Shown: positions 8,987-18,647, numbered from the stretch's first letter. The stretch is 64,000 nucleotides of DNA from an uncultured Oscillospiraceae bacterium (GCA_934526065.1 CAKSZX010000002.1:186001-250000), one strand, 5' to 3'. A program made the numbers and translations. The notes: generated from the letters alone by a model not told the origin.

Positions 8987-9577
8987 ATGTGTATGATTAT
9001 ATATGCAACAAAACAAACAGTAGATAGGTACGGAATGACAATGCCCGAGAATTTTATGGACCCCATCATGAAAAGCGTTGTACAAAATACTTATGACTTA
9101 GAAAAAGATAACAGCATACTCGAATGGGGAGCAAAGATATTTTATTTTGACGGTCGAAAATGCATTCAAGTTTGTAATTTTGCAAGCAAGTTGACATTTG
9201 TTCTTATTGATATAAAAAAGTCGGAATTAGAAATTGTCGGAGACTTGATTGCAAGATACTTGCTTGAACTATATGCCGGCAATAAAAAGATGTTAAAGTT
9301 ATTGAAGCGAATGTTTAACGAACACCCGGTATGTTTGTTTGCAAAACTTACAAACAAAAAAATAATTGCCTCAATGAATAGTTTTCAGTTAACTTACATT
9401 GATACCGGATCCATCTATTACAACTCTATTGAAAATGGAATTTTAAGATCGATAGACATAAACAAGAAAATCAATAAAGAACTTTATGTTGCAAGATACG
9501 ATGTTGGCGGCAAAAAAGAATATCTTTTCCCGGCTGATAAATTTGAAGAATTACTTACCAAATATTACAGCCGATAA
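8987..9577 (+). CDS. DUF6933-like protein of unknown function
   Basis: This 196-residue protein begins MIIYATKQTVDRYG (the second methionine, at 8,993, is an equally good start) and contains ILEWGAKIFYFDGRKCIQ followed by a helical middle and a basic C-terminus ending in FEELLTKYY. The opening and the WGAK-F-DGRKC segment match my recollection of the DUF6933 type found in Clostridia, whose function is unknown. No transmembrane or catalytic motif is seen. It stands alone between the recombinase scar and the membrane genes and may be cargo of the same lost element. Confidence 0.5.
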   Translation: MCMIIYATKQTVDRYGMTMPENFMDPIMKSVVQNTYDLEKDNSILEWGAKIFYFDGRKCIQVCNFASKLTFVLIDIKKSELEIVGDLIARYLLELYAGNKKMLKLLKRMFNEHPVCLFAKLTNKKIIASMNSFQLTYIDTGSIYYNSIENGILRSIDINKKINKELYVARYDVGGKKEYLFPADKFEELLTKYYSR

Positions 9578-9591
9578 TTAAATAAAGAATA

Positions 9592-9638
9592 AAACCCACT
9601 CTTTGCGAATAGAATTTACTGTTCGTGGGGGTGGGTTT
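9592..9638 (+). promoter_or_regulatory. Long hairpin covering the ribosome binding site of the TIGR04086 gene
   Basis: Positions 9592-9603 pair with 9627-9638 and 9605-9612 pair with 9619-9626, giving about 20 bp including several G-U pairs around a six-base loop. The 3' arm is G-rich and is the only candidate Shine-Dalgarno for the ATG at 9,639. On the minus strand the same element looks like a terminator with a T-rich tail. Translation control of the membrane gene is inferred. Confidence 0.5.
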
Positions 9639-10031
9639 ATGTTTAAAAAATTAAATTTAACAATGCCGGATTGGCAGAAAAATATTATTAAAATTGTTTC
9701 TTTTGTCATTATATGTCTTTTTACATTCCTTATTTTTATGTCGGTGGGGGCGGTAATCATCACCAAAATTGATACGGCCGAAAGTTTCCTAATACCGTTT
9801 ACAACCGTATTGTGTGCCGTTTCATCATTTACAGACAGTTTTATACTCTCCAAAATAAAAAGGGAAAAGGGGCTGATTATCGGCCTTTCAACCGGAATTG
9901 TATTTTGTATTATTATTTTAATTTTATCAAAATATTATAACTCTTTTCACATAACGCCGCTTTTAGGTACAAAAATAGCCGCCATAATTATAAGCGGAGC
10001 TTTAGGCGGCATTTTAGGCGTTAATACATAA
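9639..10031 (+). CDS. TIGR04086-family small membrane protein
   Basis: The 130-residue product has four hydrophobic segments, a short charged loop (SKIKREKG) and glycine-rich last helices (GALGGILGVN), the pattern of TIGR04086 membrane proteins of Clostridia. Function unknown; members are often near sporulation genes. The ATG at 9,639 is chosen because it directly follows the G-rich 3' arm of a long hairpin; a TTG start at 9,603 would lie inside the hairpin. It is separated from the SpoIIM-like gene by 16 bases and probably co-transcribed with it. Confidence 0.65.
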   Translation: MFKKLNLTMPDWQKNIIKIVSFVIICLFTFLIFMSVGAVIITKIDTAESFLIPFTTVLCAVSSFTDSFILSKIKREKGLIIGLSTGIVFCIIILILSKYYNSFHITPLLGTKIAAIIISGALGGILGVNT

Positions 10032-10047
10032 AATAAAAGAGGACAAT

Positions 10048-10608
10048 ATGTTAAAAAAACTAAATGATGCTAAAATAAACAAATACAATCTGCGAAAAAT
10101 AATTTTTTTAGTATTACTCGTATTGTATGCTGTCGGTATCGGTGCAGGCTGCTTATATGCTTTTAAAAATACAGATAATATGAAATTTATTTCTTACATT
10201 GTAGAGGCAGATTATAAGAATTATTTGAATAACACAAAATCGCTTTCGTATCATATCGGCTGTTTAATTAAAAATTTGTTATTTTTACTGTCTGTATACA
10301 TACTTAAATATTCAGGTGTGTTAAAGGGTTTGTGTCTTTCAATACCCTTTGTTATGGGACTGCAAAACTCATGTGTGTATTGCTATCTTATTTCAAATAA
10401 GAAAACAGCAATAATAACCATTTTAAAAACCGTACTTTTAAGGGATGTAGCCGTATGTATGGTTATATACTTAGCAATTATGCTTGTTATTTGTGACATA
10501 TTATATGATAGATATGCGGTAGCAACCGATATGAAAAGATTTTCATTTCTTACATTTGTAATAGTGTCAATAAATTTTATAAATCGGATTATAAATACAT
10601 TGCTTTAA
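10048..10608 (+). CDS. SpoIIM-like membrane protein
   Basis: This 186-residue protein has an N-terminal transmembrane helix with GIGAGCLYAF, an extracytoplasmic segment of about 50 residues, and a cluster of hydrophobic helices containing GLQNSCVYCYL. This is the layout of stage II sporulation protein M, which with SpoIID and SpoIIP drives engulfment of the forespore. Its position beside a Xer-type recombinase gene matches a spoIIM-xer neighbourhood known from other Firmicutes. It has a GAGGA ribosome binding site, and its stop codon overlaps the convergent recombinase gene by four bases. Sequence identity to characterised SpoIIM cannot be measured here, so the call is moderate. Confidence 0.6.
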   Translation: MLKKLNDAKINKYNLRKIIFLVLLVLYAVGIGAGCLYAFKNTDNMKFISYIVEADYKNYLNNTKSLSYHIGCLIKNLLFLLSVYILKYSGVLKGLCLSIPFVMGLQNSCVYCYLISNKKTAIITILKTVLLRDVAVCMVIYLAIMLVICDILYDRYAVATDMKRFSFLTFVIVSINFINRIINTLL

Positions 10609-11666
10609 TCGGATAAATCGTCATCTTTATCGGAACAATTCATTGCATCAACTGCTACTTTTTGCGGATTTTTAGCCTTTTTAAATGTTGCAAGGGGAGA
10701 ACCCTTAGCTGCTTTTTCAATAGCCTCGTCAGAAATATGAGTGTAAATTTCGGTTGTAGATACATGCTCGTGACCTAAAATCTCTTTAAGTGCCAACATA
10801 TCTGCATTACCGGAACGATAAAGCAATGTTGCCGCTGTATGTCTAAGTTTATGTGTGGAAAATCCCTGACCGGACAAACCGGCTTTTTGCAAGCAGTCGG
10901 TTACAATTTGCTCTACTCTTCTGGGGGAAATTCTTTTTTTGGTTCTTTTGGAAACAAACAGGGCGGGTTCAACTTCAGGAGAAACAATTTTATTTCTCTC
11001 AGTCATATAGTCTTCAATGGCCGAAATACATCCGTCATTAAGATATACGGTTCTCTCTTTATTACCTTTGCCTATTATGCGTATTTTATCTTTTTGCAAG
11101 TCCAGTACATCAATACCGACAAGTTCCGACAGACGCATACCACAGCTTAGAAACAACATTATTATGCAATAATCTCTAGACCGAAAATCGGTATCAGTAC
11201 TGCGAAGCAATTCTATACTTTGCTCAAGTGATAAATACTTTGGTAGTCTTTTTTTGTTTGCAGGTAATTCAATATTTTCACATGGGTTGTCTTGTAACAA
11301 ATTCACCTTTTTTGTAAGGTACTTAAAAAAGCCTCTAAGACTGCTTAATTTGCGTGATCTTGCGTTTACGCTATTACCGCGAGCATCCATAACAAAATAC
11401 ATAAAATCCAAAATATCACTTTGTTTTACAGATTTTACAAGTTCAAAGTCAATTTTTGAAATATCAATGGAATCAATCAATTCGTTATCAATTTTTTCAA
11501 ATCTTTTTTGGTATATATATCTTAAAAATAATTTTAAATCGGTATAATACGCCTCCACAGAGCGAGGGGAGAGTCCTTTGATAGTCCGCTGGTATGTAAT
11601 AAAATCCTTTAAAAAATCAGGACAATCGGAGAAATCCGAATATATAGTCGGTTTTGGGTGAGCCAT
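10605..11666 (-). CDS. XerC/XerD-type tyrosine recombinase, probably the chromosomal copy
   Basis: The 353-residue recombinase has an N-terminal SAM-like core-binding domain (residues 15-125) and a C-terminal catalytic domain. All catalytic residues are visible: R178 (CGMRLSEL), the beta-hairpin lysine in GKGNKER near 203, H272 and R275 (HKLRH), H299 (LGHEH) and the nucleophile Y308 (TEIYTH). A charged tail of about 30 residues follows. In cells such enzymes resolve chromosome dimers at dif. It converges on a SpoIIM-like gene, a chromosomal neighbourhood, so I take it as the host copy. A near-identical homologue is encoded at 58,985-59,983 on the mobile segment. Confidence 0.85.
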   Translation of the reverse strand: MAHPKPTIYSDFSDCPDFLKDFITYQRTIKGLSPRSVEAYYTDLKLFLRYIYQKRFEKIDNELIDSIDISKIDFELVKSVKQSDILDFMYFVMDARGNSVNARSRKLSSLRGFFKYLTKKVNLLQDNPCENIELPANKKRLPKYLSLEQSIELLRSTDTDFRSRDYCIIMLFLSCGMRLSELVGIDVLDLQKDKIRIIGKGNKERTVYLNDGCISAIEDYMTERNKIVSPEVEPALFVSKRTKKRISPRRVEQIVTDCLQKAGLSGQGFSTHKLRHTAATLLYRSGNADMLALKEILGHEHVSTTEIYTHISDEAIEKAAKGSPLATFKKAKNPQKVAVDAMNCSDKDDDLSD

Positions 11667-12029
11667 TATTAAACCTCGAAAGCAATTTAAATTTTACATA
11701 ACTATTTTACCACAAAATCAATGTTATTTACATAGCCATTTACAAAAATATTAAACTACACAGAAATTTTAAATACTTTGCCAGAAGGAACATCTATGAA
11801 ATGGCGATCTTTTCATATGCTCAAAAATTAACATTAAAGAGTGTAAAGAGAGAGCATTTTTTAAGGCTATTTCGCTAAATAAAAATACACAGAAGTTTAT
11901 AATAAATTGCGAATTTAAGATGAAATAAGATATATAGGTTCTCTTGTTTAGCTCCGCATATTCACCCGTTGTCACTGTGAAATATCATAGAATACAAAAG
12001 TTTAGGGTTAAATAGTTTTATATCATAAG
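11667..12029. other. Intergenic region, candidate chromosome/element junction
   Basis: This AT-rich 363-bp stretch separates the divergent recombinase and adhesin genes. No convincing gene is seen. It contains two TTTACATA motifs (near 11,693 and 11,729) that recall half of a Firmicutes dif site, but no full dif could be assembled by eye. The gene content changes from chromosomal to element-like here. Confidence 0.4.
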
Positions 12030-12060
12030 AATGAGGTCAATTTGGCCTCATTTTTATTTT
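12030..12060 (+). terminator. Intrinsic terminator in the leader of the adhesin gene
   Basis: A 9-bp stem (12030-12038 with 12044-12052) is followed by TTTTTATTTT. There is no plus-strand gene upstream for it to terminate after 10,608, and the adhesin starts 84 bases later, so it is probably a leader attenuator. It could instead be a boundary terminator. Confidence 0.7.
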
Positions 12061-12143
12061 TACTCGTATTATAACAGGTTATGGTGATTTATTGCTGTAA
12101 TCGCAATAACTTGAATAATAAAAAATATACAAGGAGAAAAGCA

Positions 12144-15100
12144 ATGAAAACTTTACAACGAGTTTTGTCCGGAATGACTGTTATTGCGATTGCAATACTT
12201 GCAGTGGCAAGTCCGACGGGAACAAAACTTAAAGAGAGAGAAACCGCTCGGCCGTATTTAATTGTGGCTGATGCTGCTACAACTAACGCTACTGCATCGC
12301 AGTATTGGTATAACGGCGCACCATCAATAAATCCGCAAGCAAACAATACATTCAAGTTTGCAGACGGTAGTACAACAGCTTACGGCAGAACGCAAACATT
12401 CACATCTCAACAGGCACCATCCAATTTTCATATAGTCAATACATTTGGCGGCGTGCAATCTGTAAAAATTGATTATATACAGACTATACAGGGCTCCAAT
12501 AGTTTGACTATCACAAGCCCGACATCAATAGATTCAGAGATTGATTATTTATGTGGTAATCAATCTCTGATTATAGATGAGGTGCAGGCCGGTGGCGGTA
12601 CATCACTTCGTACAGCAGCTATTGCATTAGGGCTTGACCCGGATACGGATACAATGGGAGCTATGTACCTTGCAGCAATGGGATATTCTTCCGTTGGAGA
12701 AGTTAAACGGGATTTTGCGGCTTGCTTCTATATTCGTAATCTGTGGCACTTAACAACTGACGGCGTAACATCCTGGTGCTTACAGCCACAAACTATGATT
12801 GGCACAACAAACACAGTATCAGGTAGTTCAGTTGTGGGTACAGAACAATGGGCCAATACGGTCAGCTTGATTGCAGGTTCTGCTATGGCATTAGGAGCAG
12901 ATACCAATGAAGCATATTATCAGGCTGCACAGTGCTTGATTTGGGAGGTAGTAGGTGGTCTTGTTGACTACAATACTTTGGAACATACAAGCACAAGTGA
13001 TTACTATAATGGCATGATTGTTGGTAACGGACTTCAAGCACAGTATGGAGACATTAAATCAAAAACATTAGATTCGAAATTGATACCGTCATTTTTGTCA
13101 TCATATGTTCGGTCGGCAAACGGTAATACCAAAACGTACTATTACCCGGTAACTTGGGTAAAAGACCACTATGAACTGGCGGACAGCCTTATACTCACAG
13201 ATAATAATGGTCTTGTTGACAAATGGGTTTGGAATGACACAGACGTTTATCATTTTGAAGTTATTGACTCACATCATTTGAAGGTGGTTGCAAAAAAATA
13301 TTCCGAAACCACAGAAGGCCCAATAGGATTTGGTTCTTCATGCAGACATGAGGTTTCAGCACCAAATTCTTACTATGATTCAAATGCTCAGGCGCAAATT
13401 ACTTATGATGGTTTGTATGACCCGTATGTTGGATACATGAGCATATCAATGAAATCAGGTACACGTTTCAAGAGCGATACGGAAGATAATTTTCCGGTAT
13501 CCGGCGATATTTCTGGCACTAAGGTTAAAATTACAGGTCCTGGATTTGACGGCACTACGGAATATGACATAAACAGCCTTCCGCAAATTTCAACACCGGG
13601 CACATATACGGTAACAGAAACACATGCTCCTATGTTCAGTGATGAACATTTGGGTTATGTAAAGGACACGACACAGTCATTTACATTTACAGTAACACCG
13701 GAGACAGCTTCAAATTGGTTTACAACATATATGGGCGAAGGTCTCCATGATAAGAGACAGAAAGTGCAAATTCAAGTACAAAAGCACGATACGGAAGTGA
13801 CGAAGGACAAGCTGATTAACGGCACTATTGTTGACAGCTACAATGACTATACAGTTACAACCGATTTAACTTCTGTATTTGATGTTTACGCCTACGAGGA
13901 TATTTATCTTGCAGACGGTTCTATCAAATGGCACAAAGATGACCTCATAACATCAATTACTACAAATGCACAGGGATATGGTATTTCAGAAGAAATTGAC
14001 CTTGGCGTTATGTATGTGAAAGAGAGAACCGCTCCATTTGGTTATCACAACGATGACAGGACACACAGTGAGGCGGGATATAACGAACACTGTCAAATAA
14101 TTGACGCTAAATACAAGGGTGAAGATATCGCAACATGGAAATATGGCACATTTGATTTTTACAACAAGCGTCAAAAAATGCAAATCCAGATTGATAAGAA
14201 AGATACCGAGAATTATGACACAGTAAATTCTGGTCTTAAAACGACTTATGAAATCTGGACGGCAGAAGATATTAAAACGCCGGACGGTTCTGTTGTTTTA
14301 ATTCCGGCAAACACATATATAGAAACACTTGTTTCTGATGATACTGGTTATGCAATCTCTTCTGAGCTTGATGTGGGCTTGTACAAAGTATTGGAAGTAA
14401 ATGCACCAAGCGGTGACATTTCTAATACAAGAGAACACGGTTATCTGCTTAACACCAATACAAATATTGCAGCAGGTGCAGTACACACAAATGAACAGGA
14501 TGTTGCTGTATTCAGAAGTGAAGAAGACGGAACAGTAAATTCGGCAAATGCAAATTCTGTTGATTCCTCGAAGTCATTGTTTGTTGCTTTGCAGGATAAG
14601 AGACAGAAAGGTGTAATCCTTGTACAAAAGGAAGACCACATGAAAACCTATCTCAATCACGCACCGACATACGAAGAATATATCGACTGTGTGATATGCC
14701 ACGAGAATTTCCTTACTTGCGGACATACAACAGAGGAATATAACAAAGCGCTTGAAGAATATCACGACAATGACCTTGTAAGAGGCGTTAATTGCCCGGT
14801 TTGCGGCGGTACATTCCCAATGTGTGGTTGTGATGTTGAAACATATAAAAAGGCGTTTGCGGAGCAAAGACCGATAGATATGGATGATCCATTCTACGAC
14901 ACTCACGAAATGCGTAATGTAAATCCGATACCTCAGGGTGACGCTTCATTCATAGGTGCAACATTCAATATTTACGCAGAGGAAGATATTATTCTTCCGG
15001 ACGGTTCAACCGCATACCACGCAGGTGAACTTGTTGACACTATTACTACGGTGGCCAAGGGAACAGAATTTAATTACGCCGAAAATACAGATAAGTACGG

Positions 15101-18100
15101 TGTTGTTGCTCCCGCATATACGCTTACAACCACCGAAGACGGCCAGGCATACTCAAAAGAACTTGATGTAGGTAAATACCGTATTGTGGAAACAAGCCCA
15201 AGCACAGGTTATCAATTCGAGCATTGGAGAGACAGCAATGCCGGATATGTTGTAGAAATCAGCTACACAGGTGATATGACAGAACAGAGCCACGAATACT
15301 ATCAGCGTTATGCAAACGATGTTATTCTCGGTCATTTGTCAATCACAAAGTTATTATCACACGAAATCAGTAACGATTTGGTAAATAACGAACTTACCAA
15401 GGATAATCCAGATTACAACCCGGCAGTTGAAACAGACATACCGGTTAAGAACACATATTTTGCTGTTTATCTTAAATCCAAGGAAAACGGCGTAAACGAA
15501 TTTAAAAACACAAGATTGCCGGATGAATTTTTCTTCTCATCTGCACTGGATGATACAGCACCGCCTCAGGTAATTAAAGAGGGCGCAGGCGAAATCGTTG
15601 ACGGTTATCACTACGGCTGTTACCAGTGGGCAGATACAAACGGCAAGCCTAACGGAACATTCATAAACCCCACGCTTGATTATCCGTTTGATGAAGAACT
15701 GGCAAATCAGGCAATCAAATCACTGTATCTTATTCTCAAAACCAATGATAAAGGTAAGGCCTCTACATACGACCTCAATACAGTTGTATATGTAAACTTC
15801 CCATACATTGACAAAATAGGAGACATTGATATTCATAACGGCGTCCTTGACACGGGACTTGGCATTATAGACTACTCCGTTCCGCTTCCATACGGTGAAT
15901 ATGTTGTAAAAGAACTTACGCCGCCGGAAGGATACGACGATAAAGAAGGTGTTATTGACGGCACAGCAGTTGATGATGTTGAGTGGACGGTTACAATCGG
16001 AGACGAATGTAAAGTAATTAACGGCAACCCGTATGTTTCTTCAACAACAAATAATAAGTCTTACACAATTAAGAACAATGTTTTGCAACAGACCATTTAT
16101 GTTTATAAAGTTGACGAACAGTTCTATGTAAGAGAAAACGAAAGCACAGGCGGAGAAAATCAATTTGAACTTATACCTGAAAACGGCATTATTCCGCAGG
16201 CAAACGTTCAATTCAAACTTTGGTGTTGGAACAACGGACACGATTCAAGTCAAAAAAATAATGAACCACTTACAGGTAACGGCAAATATGGCAATACATA
16301 CGACCCGGCTGATATAGGCAATACAGAAAAGGGTTATTGGTACACATATACCGCCGTTGACCCTGACACATTTAATACCACAGTAATAGATACATTTGCC
16401 ACAGACGAAAACGGTATGTTTACACTGCCGAGCAATCTTGTTTACGGCGATTATAGTTTTGTAGAGCTTAACGCTCCTTATGGCTACTGGTTACCGTCAG
16501 AGGGTAACACAGATGTTAAGGATGTACCGCTTAATGCAGATGGCACACCTCAAAAGTGGATTGGTTATGTGAACGAAGACGGAGAGTTTGTATATACACC
16601 AGATAAATGGGGTCACACCTATGATAAGGCTGTAAATGCAACTAACTTTACAGTCAATAATCCGAATGGAACAATCCGTGTAACGGTTGACGCTGTAAAC
16701 CAAGCACAAAAAGGTTATGTTGTTCTCCAAAAGACAGGTCTTAAATTCACATCTAAGGATGTTGTTACAAATGACAAGTACACTGAAAATCACCCTGTAT
16801 TTGAAATTAAGGGACTTGAAGGCGCTGAATACGGTTTATATGCAGCAGAGGATATTTATTCCCAGTCTGTAAACAAAGAGGGTACACCAAACCTTATTTA
16901 CGAAAAAGATGAGTTGATAGAAAAACTTACAACAGACGAAAGAGGTCTTGTAGTATCCGCACCGCTTAATCTTGGCAAGTATTATATCAAGGAAACTAAA
17001 GCTCCTTACGGATATGTACTTGATGAGAGTAAGTACGATGTTGAACTTACTTACCAAGGACAGGAAGTTCGTATATTCCCGGTAAATATGGAATGCTACG
17101 ATATTCGTCAGGAAGTACAGTTTGAAGTGTATAAGGAATCCGAAGAAATTGACGGCACATTTGTTCCGACAAAGGGTTCAGTTAAATTCGGACTTTTCGC
17201 CGCAGAAGATATTCCAAACTTTACGGGAGAAAAGACGATAAAGAAAGATGACTTAATTGAAGTTATCGACATAGTTGACGGCAAAGGTGCTTCTTCGTTG
17301 CAGCTGCCTATCGCCAAATACTATGTGCAGGAACTTGAAACAAATGAAGATGAGTTCTTGCTTGACACAAATAAATACCCAATCGAGTTTAAGTACACCG
17401 CAGACGGTTTTGCTTATGACTCTGAGGGCAACTACAAAGAAAATGTAACTGCGGCCGGAAAGGGCGAAACATTACTTGTTATAAAACTCAACGAAGGTAT
17501 TGCAGTTAAGAATTACAGACTTCGTGCAGATGTTGAACTCTTTAAATCAGACGCCAACTATGCCGCTGAGTTGAGAGATGTAAATACTCGTGAAGTCCCG
17601 ATGTTCGATTACAACTTCGACGGTGTAATTGATGACAAAGATGTAGAGGTATTTGACGACTTCTATAACGGTAAGGCTACGCCGACAGATGACGAACTTA
17701 TAATGAGTGACTTTGACTGCGACGGCAAAATTACAAAAGCCGATAAAGAACAGATTGACAAGGTTGTGAAGGACAATACAGTCAACAGCAATGTGACAAT
17801 CGACCTTCCGAGCAAGCTCTACGGCCAGCGGAAAAAGGTTAATAACACGGATAAGGCTTTAATGCTTGAAGGTGTGGAATTTGACCTCTATCAGACTGCT
17901 CTTGACGGTGAAGTCTTTGCAGAACCTAAGTATATTGCTAAGCTCACAACTAATGAATACGGCTATGCAAGCTATAACAATGGTCTTATCAGAGGCACAT
18001 ACAAATTGGTGGAGACAAAGAACGGAGACAGATATAAGTTTGACCCTGAAAATCCATTGACTGTTGAGTTTGAGGTTACAACGGATATGTACAATACAAT

Positions 18101-18647
18101 CCTCACATATAACCTTGAAAACACGGCTGAGGATGCTTTGCTGATTACCAAGAAAGATGTTTCAACCGGAGCTCTTATTCCGAATACGAAGTTTGAAATT
18201 AAAAACAGCGAAACCGGCGAAATCGTGGCCAAGGGCATTACGGATAAGAACGGTGAAGCATACTTCAAACTTGAAGAAGGTAAGTACACATACAAAGAGT
18301 ACGAAGCCGCACCTGGATATATTCTTGATGAAACCGAGTTCCCGTTTGAAATCAAGAAGGACGGCGGTATTGTAAAGGCTGTGATGACTAACCAAAAGAA
18401 ACCAACCGATAACGGCGGCGGTGGTCCTGCACCGGTAGGTATTATCCGTTTCTGGATAGGTAACGGTGTATGGAACCCACGCACAGCTTCTTTCGACATA
18501 GATACGGAAGCAATTACGCCGACTGAGTTAAATGCAAATACTGAAATAAAAGGAGATATAAATCCTGTAAATGCAGCACTTGCTGTAATACTGGTGTTAT
18601 CACTTACAGGTTCGGTTGTTATCTTTAAAAAGATACGCAAAGAATAA
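12144..18647 (+). CDS. Thioester/SpaA-repeat surface adhesin with a dockerin-like module
   Basis: The 2,167-residue protein has a signal peptide (MKTLQRVLSGMTVIAIAILA). An N-terminal thioester-type domain follows, with Cys212 in SWCLQPQ and Gln263 in QAAQCLIW; such domains bind host or glycan amines covalently. The body is a long array of Cna-B/SpaA-type beta repeats (YEVKE- and KETKAPYGY-like ends), which usually carry intramolecular isopeptide bonds. Cysteine-rich CxxC modules lie near residues 848-905. A dockerin-like pair of calcium loops is near 1,822-1,870 (DYNFDGVID and DFDCDGKIT). The end is a transmembrane helix and a basic tail (FKKIRKE) without LPXTG. ATG 12,144 has AAGGAG upstream. 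Likely role: adhesion or scaffold at the cell surface. Confidence 0.8.
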   Translation: MKTLQRVLSGMTVIAIAILAVASPTGTKLKERETARPYLIVADAATTNATASQYWYNGAPSINPQANNTFKFADGSTTAYGRTQTFTSQQAPSNFHIVNTFGGVQSVKIDYIQTIQGSNSLTITSPTSIDSEIDYLCGNQSLIIDEVQAGGGTSLRTAAIALGLDPDTDTMGAMYLAAMGYSSVGEVKRDFAACFYIRNLWHLTTDGVTSWCLQPQTMIGTTNTVSGSSVVGTEQWANTVSLIAGSAMALGADTNEAYYQAAQCLIWEVVGGLVDYNTLEHTSTSDYYNGMIVGNGLQAQYGDIKSKTLDSKLIPSFLSSYVRSANGNTKTYYYPVTWVKDHYELADSLILTDNNGLVDKWVWNDTDVYHFEVIDSHHLKVVAKKYSETTEGPIGFGSSCRHEVSAPNSYYDSNAQAQITYDGLYDPYVGYMSISMKSGTRFKSDTEDNFPVSGDISGTKVKITGPGFDGTTEYDINSLPQISTPGTYTVTETHAPMFSDEHLGYVKDTTQSFTFTVTPETASNWFTTYMGEGLHDKRQKVQIQVQKHDTEVTKDKLINGTIVDSYNDYTVTTDLTSVFDVYAYEDIYLADGSIKWHKDDLITSITTNAQGYGISEEIDLGVMYVKERTAPFGYHNDDRTHSEAGYNEHCQIIDAKYKGEDIATWKYGTFDFYNKRQKMQIQIDKKDTENYDTVNSGLKTTYEIWTAEDIKTPDGSVVLIPANTYIETLVSDDTGYAISSELDVGLYKVLEVNAPSGDISNTREHGYLLNTNTNIAAGAVHTNEQDVAVFRSEEDGTVNSANANSVDSSKSLFVALQDKRQKGVILVQKEDHMKTYLNHAPTYEEYIDCVICHENFLTCGHTTEEYNKALEEYHDNDLVRGVNCPVCGGTFPMCGCDVETYKKAFAEQRPIDMDDPFYDTHEMRNVNPIPQGDASFIGATFNIYAEEDIILPDGSTAYHAGELVDTITTVAKGTEFNYAENTDKYGVVAPAYTLTTTEDGQAYSKELDVGKYRIVETSPSTGYQFEHWRDSNAGYVVEISYTGDMTEQSHEYYQRYANDVILGHLSITKLLSHEISNDLVNNELTKDNPDYNPAVETDIPVKNTYFAVYLKSKENGVNEFKNTRLPDEFFFSSALDDTAPPQVIKEGAGEIVDGYHYGCYQWADTNGKPNGTFINPTLDYPFDEELANQAIKSLYLILKTNDKGKASTYDLNTVVYVNFPYIDKIGDIDIHNGVLDTGLGIIDYSVPLPYGEYVVKELTPPEGYDDKEGVIDGTAVDDVEWTVTIGDECKVINGNPYVSSTTNNKSYTIKNNVLQQTIYVYKVDEQFYVRENESTGGENQFELIPENGIIPQANVQFKLWCWNNGHDSSQKNNEPLTGNGKYGNTYDPADIGNTEKGYWYTYTAVDPDTFNTTVIDTFATDENGMFTLPSNLVYGDYSFVELNAPYGYWLPSEGNTDVKDVPLNADGTPQKWIGYVNEDGEFVYTPDKWGHTYDKAVNATNFTVNNPNGTIRVTVDAVNQAQKGYVVLQKTGLKFTSKDVVTNDKYTENHPVFEIKGLEGAEYGLYAAEDIYSQSVNKEGTPNLIYEKDELIEKLTTDERGLVVSAPLNLGKYYIKETKAPYGYVLDESKYDVELTYQGQEVRIFPVNMECYDIRQEVQFEVYKESEEIDGTFVPTKGSVKFGLFAAEDIPNFTGEKTIKKDDLIEVIDIVDGKGASSLQLPIAKYYVQELETNEDEFLLDTNKYPIEFKYTADGFAYDSEGNYKENVTAAGKGETLLVIKLNEGIAVKNYRLRADVELFKSDANYAAELRDVNTREVPMFDYNFDGVIDDKDVEVFDDFYNGKATPTDDELIMSDFDCDGKITKADKEQIDKVVKDNTVNSNVTIDLPSKLYGQRKKVNNTDKALMLEGVEFDLYQTALDGEVFAEPKYIAKLTTNEYGYASYNNGLIRGTYKLVETKNGDRYKFDPENPLTVEFEVTTDMYNTILTYNLENTAEDALLITKKDVSTGALIPNTKFEIKNSETGEIVAKGITDKNGEAYFKLEEGKYTYKEYEAAPGYILDETEFPFEIKKDGGIVKAVMTNQKKPTDNGGGGPAPVGIIRFWIGNGVWNPRTASFDIDTEAITPTELNANTEIKGDINPVNAALAVILVLSLTGSVVIFKKIRKE

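Noticed and set aside
11667..11760. Possible dif site near TTTACATA motifs
   Set aside because: Only a half-site resembling the XerD arm could be seen; no partner arm with a 6-8 base centre could be matched, so no attachment site is called.
11769..11975. Minus-strand frame of 68 codons between the recombinase and the adhesin
   Set aside because: No ribosome binding site, no recognisable motif and AT-rich random composition.
12081..12143. Upstream ATG extension of the adhesin gene
   Set aside because: The extension lacks a ribosome binding site and would disrupt the signal peptide that begins at 12,144.
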